Source: Eleginops maclovinus (taxonomy: Eukaryota > Chordata > Actinopteri > Perciformes > Eleginopidae). From it: DNA of 64,000 nt. Under the pieces are notes generated by a model, which was given only the letters and a program-made list of their open reading frames with translations, was not told the origin of the DNA and searched no databases. Shown piece after piece: positions 13,440-64,000 of the stretch; position 1 is the first letter of the stretch, and every line of letters begins with the position of its first letter. The position numbers were made by a program, and so were the translations under genes. Where the stretch lies: NCBI RefSeq assembly GCF_036324505.1, contig NC_086370.1, positions 5,761,453 to 5,825,452 of the forward strand, given 5' to 3'.

Positions 13440-13600
13440 TAAATGTACAGCCAGATAAATTGTCAGCTTGAGTGCATTATACGTCACAATCCCACTGCTT
13501 TCCCATTGGATGTTGTGTCGTGGCAAAACTTTTCCTTGCATTCTATTGGCTGTGCGGTGTAGCAGGAGGGACCACTTTCAGGAAGTGAAGCGTTTGTTTC
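13440..13600 (+). promoter_or_regulatory. vrk2: Putative vrk2 promoter with CRE half, two inverted CCAAT boxes and ETS site
   Basis: Seen: TACGTCAC at 13480-13487, ATTGG (inverted CCAAT) at 13505-13509 and 13545-13549, and an ETS-like CAGGAAGTG at 13579-13587. There is no clear TATA box. The cluster lies about 1.1 kb upstream of the start codon and just before a plausible non-coding first exon, which fits a TATA-less housekeeping promoter. The assignment is inference from motif clustering and position. Confidence 0.6.
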
Positions 13601-13779
13601 TGTTTTGCACCGATAAATGAGGAACAGAGGAAAGATACACATTTTAAGATTTGATTTGATTTCAAGTACACATTATCCACGTGTATCTAAATAAATTCCC
13701 TAGTATCGATATTTTTTTATACGCAAAGGGACGACGTACGGCTGGGTTTCCCTTTCGAGGTCGGTACATAACAAAGCAT
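13600..13779 (+). other. vrk2: Putative non-coding exon 1 of vrk2
   Basis: Coding exon 2 begins at a good acceptor only 5 nt before the ATG, so at least one upstream untranslated exon is needed. The best donor below the CCAAT/ETS cluster is GTAAGT at 13780-13785, giving an exon ending at 13779. The 5' limit is approximate. Transcript data would be needed to fix it. Confidence 0.45.
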
Positions 13780-14010
13780 GTAAGTAATATAATCACTCCT
13801 ACTCGCTTTTAGTTAGCTGATAGAGAAATGCTCCTTGATACTAACGGTAACTGTTAGCTTTAGTTGTTAAACCGTACATGTTCCAGTGCATTAGGCCTGT
13901 CACTTTAATGGCGGTGTGTTAAACGATATTAAGTTAAATTTAACTGTGCCGCTATTTCTGTTGTCATTCTTATGTTGTGTGTAACCTTTAAATATAAACT
14001 GTGTTACTCA

Positions 14011-14290
14011 CAGTGGTGGAGGAAGTACTCGTAAAATATTCTTACAAGTAAAAGTCCTGCATTCAAAGTCTTACTGAAGTAAAAGTACAAAGTATTAGCA
14101 TGTAAATATGCCTAAAATACCAAAAGTATAAGTACTTTTTATGCGTTATGTCCCAGTACAATATTGGAGTGCAGTGTAGTAAATTATTACGTAGCATTGA
14201 ATCAAAGTACTTATAATACTTGACAAGTAATAAAGTACAAGTAACTTCAAATTATAATTAATAGTAATATAGTATTTGAGTAAGTTGAAC
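14011..14290 (+). mobile_element. hAT-like non-autonomous element, left half (vrk2 intron 1)
   Basis: It begins CAGTGGTGGAGGAAGTACTC and continues with the aagtaaaagt-rich body shared with 14,891, 31,938 and 50,059. The right terminus is not found. Confidence 0.65.
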
Positions 14291-14687
14291 ATTGAATCCC
14301 TAGTCACTTAGTCACAAACACAGTTGGATATTCAGATAAAACACTCTATAAATAATTATTGATATCCAAACGTTTTAACAGTGTGTACTGTCGTTTTGAT
14401 TTTTGGAAATAATAATTTCTAATATTATTTTTTGAAATCCTTTTTTATTTAAAAATGTGTTTGTGATCTTTTTGAAAGCTACACAACTGGCAGTGATTGC
14501 TCAAGGGCAATGTTGTAAGAGCCAGTTTGTGTTTCAGTTTTGTTTTCATCTTGACAGAAAGGTGACTACAAAGCCTACTATTTTTCAGTAGTGTGGGACC
14601 AATGGCGCATGAGATCTAATGTCAATTGTTTATGCCTTTTTATAAGAATTCCGAATATCACATTTTTCCTACACTTCCTCAGTTGTC

Positions 14688-37876
<23,189 letters not shown>

Positions 37877-37923
37877 AAAAAATTCAAGGGATCTTCTAGT
37901 CTATCATCACTGGAACACACTCC

Positions 37924-63535
<25,612 letters not shown>

Positions 63536-63800
63536 CGTTCTAACAGTGACTGTAAACTAGCTGTCAAACCAGGAGGACTGTTTCCTTAGCTAACGTTAGC
63601 GAGCCTAACAGTATTAACTAGCAGGGCTTTTTAGATGTTTCAATAAAAGAGCACCCTGCACCAAACTGTTGAACTTGTAACCTTAAGTTAAGGTTGTTAT
63701 AATGCAATGAGTTACTTGTTTTCTGTCAGGAAAGTTAGGCGAAGTTGTCTGAAAGCTCCACAGCCCGCCATGAAAAACAAAACAGATGACGTCATGCAGC
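63536..63800 (-). promoter_or_regulatory. fancl: Putative fancl promoter with CRE palindrome
   Basis: A perfect TGACGTCA lies at 63787-63794, about 250 bp upstream of the fancl ATG. The interval has no TATA box I can support. CREB/ATF sites in TATA-less promoters are common for repair genes; activity here is inferred. Confidence 0.55.
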
Positions 63801-64000
63801 TGCCTTCAGTGACTTTTAAAAATATCGGAGATCAGAGGCAGAGACTTTTTTGACGTGTAAAAAGTTGTATTTTGGTTCAACTGTAGCTTGAAGTGATTAC
63901 AAGGGCCAAAAGGCATTATTTGTAAAACCCCAAAACACAAATGCAGTCCCTGATGTAGAAGATTTTGAAAGTTGGATTAGCTGTTACACATAAAATGCTG
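63801..64000. other. Right edge, upstream of fancl
   Basis: No exon recognised. A gene diverging from fancl could start beyond the window. Confidence 0.3.

Overview
This is nuclear DNA from a vertebrate, almost certainly a teleost and probably a percomorph. The evidence is large spliced genes, Tc1/mariner and hAT elements of fish type, many long (CA)n microsatellites, LINE/SINE 3' tails of fish type, and two genes whose exons read clearly as vertebrate VRK2 and FANCL. There is no bacterial-type organisation.

Layout. Positions 1-13,450 are intergenic: old repeats, microsatellites and a few GC-richer, conserved-looking blocks. From about 13,480 a CCAAT/ETS/CRE-type promoter leads into vrk2 on the plus strand, with 13 coding exons from 14,688 to 37,876. 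They encode a 564-residue membrane-anchored VRK-family Ser/Thr kinase. fancl lies on the minus strand, with 14 coding exons from 63,535 down to 37,924. They encode a 371-residue RING-type E3 ligase of the Fanconi anaemia pathway. Both reading frames were rebuilt exon by exon. Every junction obeys GT-AG and every phase closes, so both genes look intact. The putative fancl promoter, with a perfect CRE octamer, lies at 63,536-63,800.

The two genes are tail to tail: their stop codons are only 47 bp apart, so the 3' UTRs probably overlap in antisense. VRK2 acts in nuclear envelope/ER signalling and FANCL in DNA crosslink repair. I see no evidence of a shared pathway; the arrangement is old vertebrate synteny.

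The introns hold the accessory material. There are two full-length but frameshifted Tc1-like elements, non-autonomous hAT-like elements with recognisable target-site duplications, a Tc1-type MITE embedded in microsatellites, and at least four dispersed repeat families. An ~870 bp polypyrimidine array lies in fancl intron 5. The most unusual items are: a 31 bp exact copy of the vrk2 catalytic-loop exon in its own intron 3, folded into a hairpin inside a transposon-like repeat; a duplicated pair of acidic/RGPP exons in the VRK2 tail; an intronic poly(A) signal that could yield a soluble VRK2 form; and (TG)n tracts abutting splice sites of the fancl RING exons.
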